Shown: one piece after another, positions 61,727 through 64,000 of the stretch | Numbering within the stretch: position 1 is the stretch's first letter | Layout: each line of letters opens with the position of its first letter | Source: Cloacibacterium sp047601505 | Lineage (GTDB): Bacteria > Bacteroidota > Bacteroidia > Flavobacteriales > Weeksellaceae | Assembly: GCF_047601505.1 (NCBI RefSeq) | Contig: NZ_JASGJD010000001.1 | Span: 3,224,001-3,288,000, forward strand | DNA: 64,000 nucleotides | Reading direction: 5' to 3' | The notes under the pieces: generated by a model | Told to the model about the DNA's origin: nothing | Databases searched by the model: none | Seen by the model: only the letters and a program-made list of their open reading frames with translations | Position numbers and translations under genes: made by a program

Positions 61727-62164
61727 ATGGGATTAGAACTCAAAAAACAAGATAATTTTATTGACTTGGGGACTCTAAAAGATTTCTTCAATAATTATGG
61801 GAAATTTGATATTGCAATTCAAAATGAAGATTCTGGATCTATCTCATTAATAATTAGTTCAGAATATGGAATTACAACTATAATTCCATGTTCAAGAGCT
61901 CTTTCAGAAATTATAATTAAAAAAGGTGGCTATTTTGATGAAATTTTATTATATAGATTACTTAAAATAAAAAACAGTTCAGGAAATTATTATATAAGAT
62001 TATCTCAAAATATTGACATTCCATATGAAGAAATTGAACAAGAGAATGATAATTTAAAAAATTTAGAAGGCAACGTAAGGACTTTTGTTAAGGTAACCCA
62101 AGAAATGCTGGATAATCAAAAAAATGTTGAAAAAATAAATTGGGAAAATATTATAGTAAAATAA
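61727..62164 (+). CDS. Hypothetical protein
   Basis: A 145-residue protein with no recognised family, no signal peptide and no membrane helix. It begins MGLELKKQDNF, is acidic in the C-terminal half (PYEEIEQENDNL) and looks like a small alpha/beta domain. ATG 61727 is used; an ATG at 61722 is in another frame and stops after four codons. The 5' flank and the first codons resemble those of the gene at 59612, although the proteins are otherwise unlike. Confidence 0.6.
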   Translation: MGLELKKQDNFIDLGTLKDFFNNYGKFDIAIQNEDSGSISLIISSEYGITTIIPCSRALSEIIIKKGGYFDEILLYRLLKIKNSSGNYYIRLSQNIDIPYEEIEQENDNLKNLEGNVRTFVKVTQEMLDNQKNVEKINWENIIVK

Positions 62165-62230
62165 CATAATCCCAACTCTCCAAAACCTCCTAATTCATAG
62201 TATTAATTTAAAAATAAAATCTTTTTCGCT

Positions 62231-62253
62231 CTCCGAATTCTCCGACTTCGGAG
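62231..62253. repeat. Inverted repeat CTCCGAA / TTCGGAG
   Basis: A 7-bp stem with a 9-base loop, in the gap 62165-62390, related to 61526-61548. Both are followed by GTATT and A/T-rich sequence. Confidence 0.5.
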
Positions 62254-62285
62254 TATTAATATTTTCTTGTGTTTAGATTCTTTCA

Positions 62286-62318
62286 GAAATCGAAGATTCG
62301 ACGAAGTCAATGACAAAG
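62286..62318 (+). repeat. Direct copy of the 33-bp dispersed repeat (right boundary)
   Basis: Matches the reverse complement of 58985-59018 at about 31 of 33 bases. It lies about 70 bp before the serine hydrolase gene. Confidence 0.7.
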
Positions 62319-62390
62319 TGTGTGAAAAATTTATGTTTCCAAAAATTTAACCTTCCCCAAAAAACTCCATCAAAGAGCTAAAACCAGCTT

Positions 62391-63464
62391 ATGAAAATTT
62401 TGAGAATTTTACCGTTTTTAGTGTTACTCCCGTTTTTTGGTTGCAGCAGTAGTGATAATGAACCAACACCAACTCCCTCAGAAACCATGTATTTCCCTAA
62501 TAATACAGACAACAATTGGGAAACCAAATCTATCGCAAGTCTCGGTTGGAACCAAAGTGCTGTGCAACCGCTTAAAGATTTCTTGGCAGAAAAACATTCT
62601 AAATCTTTTATGATTCTCGTAAACGGTAGAATTGTGATGGAAGAATATTTCAACGGACATAATGCTACTGCAACTTGGCCATGGAACAGCGCCGGAAAAA
62701 CGCTGGTTTCTACCACTACTGGAATTGCGCAACAAGAAGGTTTGCTCAATATCAATAACAAAGTTTCTCAATATTTAGGAAACGGCTGGTCTAGTGAACC
62801 TTTAGAAAAAGAAAACCTTATCACCAATAGAAATTTACTCACGATGACTTCGGGCTTAAACGACGAAAGCAATTGGGTAGTAAAACCAAATCTTACGTAT
62901 TTGGCAGATGCAGGAACAAGATGGTCTTACAGCAATGTTTTTCAACTTTTGATAGATGTAGTGGGAAAAGCGAGCAACCAAGATTTTGAGACGTATTTTA
63001 ATGCAAAAATCAAGAATAAAATAGGAATGGATGGTTTCTGGAATTACGGAACTATTTTCACCATTTATCATAGCAATACCAGAAGTATGGCGAGATTTGG
63101 ATTGCTTTTCCTGAACAAAGGAAAATGGAAAAACGAACAAATCATCAACGAAAATTACGTAAACGAAGCTATTTCTACCTCTCAGGACATTAATCCGTCT
63201 TATGGCTATCTTTGGTGGCTCAACGGAAAATCTAAATATATGGTTCCAGGTTCGCAAACCGTTTATCCTACGGCGTTGGTTCCTAATGCGCCAAGTGATA
63301 TGTACGCTGCAATGGGCGCAGAAGACCAAAGAATTTATGTAATTCCGAGTAAAAATATGGTGATTGTAAGAATGGGTGATGCTTCAGACCCTCAAAATCC
63401 TAATTTTGCACTTTCTGGTTTTGATACCGCACTTTGGGACAAACTGAATACGTTGATGAAGTAA
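62391..63464 (+). CDS. Beta-lactamase-family serine hydrolase lipoprotein (class C/esterase type)
   Basis: A 357-residue lipoprotein (lipobox ends at C18, PFFGCSSS) with a Thr/Pro linker and a beta-lactamase/PBP-like domain. Catalytic motifs: SxxK at S100-K103 (NSAGKTL) and Y180-x-N182 (WSYSNVF). The third KTG-like motif appears replaced by MGAEDQR near 305. Such proteins are usually esterases or D-amino peptidases rather than beta-lactamases. No RBS or promoter is obvious; an alternative start is not seen. Confidence 0.88.
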   Translation: MKILRILPFLVLLPFFGCSSSDNEPTPTPSETMYFPNNTDNNWETKSIASLGWNQSAVQPLKDFLAEKHSKSFMILVNGRIVMEEYFNGHNATATWPWNSAGKTLVSTTTGIAQQEGLLNINNKVSQYLGNGWSSEPLEKENLITNRNLLTMTSGLNDESNWVVKPNLTYLADAGTRWSYSNVFQLLIDVVGKASNQDFETYFNAKIKNKIGMDGFWNYGTIFTIYHSNTRSMARFGLLFLNKGKWKNEQIINENYVNEAISTSQDINPSYGYLWWLNGKSKYMVPGSQTVYPTALVPNAPSDMYAAMGAEDQRIYVIPSKNMVIVRMGDASDPQNPNFALSGFDTALWDKLNTLMK

Positions 63465-63466
63465 GG

Positions 63467-63564
63467 TGATGGATGATGAATGATGAATGATGAATGATGG
63501 GTGATAGATGTTGGATGATGGATGTTGGGTGATGGATGTTGGGTGACAGATGCTGGGTGTTGGG
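63467..63564. repeat. Heptanucleotide array, TGATGGA/TGTTGGG type, 14 units
   Basis: Fourteen consecutive 7-mers without a phase break, directly after the serine hydrolase stop: TGATGGA, three TGATGAA, TGATGGG, TGATAGA, TGTTGGA, then alternating TGATGGA and TGTTGGG, TGACAGA, TGCTGGG, TGTTGGG. Confidence 0.9.
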
Positions 63565-63579
63565 TATTAAAAATTTTAA

Positions 63580-63642
63580 ACTTTGTACTTTATACTTTAT
63601 ACTTTATACTTTATACATTGTACTTTATACATTGTACTTTGT
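63580..63642. repeat. Heptanucleotide array, ACTTTAT/ACATTGT type, 9 units
   Basis: Nine consecutive 7-mers: ACTTTGT, four ACTTTAT, ACATTGT, ACTTTAT, ACATTGT, ACTTTGT. It lies between the first array and the stop of the convergent DUF1684 gene. Confidence 0.9.
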
Positions 63643-63649
63643 ACTTTTA

Positions 63650-64000
63650 TCAATGTTCAAACCAAATATCTTCGTATTTTACGCCTGCTTCAATAGGGAT
63701 TTTTAATCTATTTTCTTCGGGAGCAATTGGGCAGTTGTAATCAAAAGCATTGTAAGCGCAATAAGGATGATAGGCTTTATTAAAATCAATGATTAATTCA
63801 TCATTTTTAGGAATTCTTAAATCCAAATATCTTCCGCCTCCGTACGTTTCTTTTCCGTTGGTTAAATCTCTGAAAGGCAAAAACAAATAATCTTTGTATT
63901 CGGGATTTTCGAGCAGAGAAAGACTTTGGAAAACCGTGAGAACCTGTTCCTTTCCATTGACTTTAAAATAAGCTTTCCCGTATTCTATATATTTTTTGGT
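63650..64000 (-). CDS. DUF1684 protein, 5' part outside the window
   Basis: An open frame from the right edge to the stop at 63650, at least 116 residues. It shows the DUF1684 hallmarks: FRDLTNGKETYGGGRYLDL and HPYCAYNAFDYNCPIAPEEN. Upstream residues to the edge also fit the family (Y-F-K-V-N-G-K-E). Function is unknown; the family is common in Bacteroidetes and actinobacteria. It converges on the heptamer arrays. Confidence 0.88.
   Translation of the reverse strand, partial: TKKYIEYGKAYFKVNGKEQVLTVFQSLSLLENPEYKDYLFLPFRDLTNGKETYGGGRYLDLRIPKNDELIIDFNKAYHPYCAYNAFDYNCPIAPEENRLKIPIEAGVKYEDIWFEH

Noticed and set aside
63467..63642. Heptamer arrays as CRISPR or as coding repeats (a plus-strand frame at 63522-63740)
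   Set aside because: Units are 7 bp with no spacers; the frame across them is low-complexity (LYFILYT-type repeats) and overlaps the convergent DUF1684 gene, so it is not a gene.

Overview
The window looks like chromosome of a low-GC member of the Bacteroidetes, order Flavobacteriales, probably the Weeksellaceae (Chryseobacterium/Cloacibacterium-like). This rests on a complete gldKLMN block (type IX secretion and gliding core), PorZ with a T9SS sorting domain, a DUF4270 lipoprotein, a split transketolase, many SPII lipoproteins, and about twenty -7 boxes of the Bacteroidetes form TAnnTTTG placed just upstream of genes. No plasmid, phage, insertion sequence, rRNA operon or CRISPR array is visible. 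Genus assignment is inference; no search was run.

Layout. 0-3.6 kb: partial CDS, split transketolase, Rrf2 and Lrp/AsnC regulators. 3.7-13.6 kb: tamB diverging from tsaD with 5 bp between start codons, then DUF808, rsmE, a DUF922 protein, trmH, ansA and tRNA-Ser. 13.7-24 kb (mostly minus strand): FAD oxidoreductase, then gldN-gldM-gldL-gldK, glmS, DUF4270 and a short GT5 protein. 24-27 kb: panC, a tRNA-Lys/tRNA-Leu/tRNA-Lys cluster, aroK and an S4 RNA-binding protein. 27-38 kb: an operon of split UshA-like nucleotidase halves, porZ and recO; then add, dapA, a GNAT, recG. 38-44 kb: a degenerate thioredoxin-like protein and three tandem POT peptide transporters. 44-55.6 kb: DPP-IV peptidase, glucokinase, cutC, glycosylasparaginase, GH20 hexosaminidase, GH92 mannosidase and a GT35 phosphorylase; together these read as glycoprotein/N-glycan salvage feeding sugar and glycogen metabolism. 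55.8-58 kb: cysteine dioxygenase and mtaB. 58-62.4 kb: a hypothetical-gene patch full of repeats. 62.4-64 kb: a beta-lactamase-like serine hydrolase, two abutting heptanucleotide repeat arrays, and a DUF1684 gene running off the end.

How genes work together. GldKLMN and PorZ belong to one secretion and surface-attachment machine. GlmS, the hexosaminidase, glycosylasparaginase and glucokinase meet in amino-sugar and hexose metabolism. TsaD and MtaB act successively on tRNA A37 (t6A, then ms2t6A). The peptide transporters, DPP-IV peptidase and asparaginases fit a life on protein-rich material.

Most unusual points: (1) two genes whose -7 promoter box lies in the loop of the preceding gene's terminator hairpin; (2) degenerate 7-bp-phased repeats in many intergenic gaps, three of which carry the same heptamer in the same orientation just after a stop codon; (3) a 59.0-62.3 kb patch bounded by inverted repeat copies, with a 167-bp tandem repeat and two unrelated genes sharing a 5' leader; (4) a GT35 phosphorylase with threonine at the PLP-lysine position; (5) a DUF6934-like protein with a CX3CX3CX3C insert next to a 53-residue basic protein.
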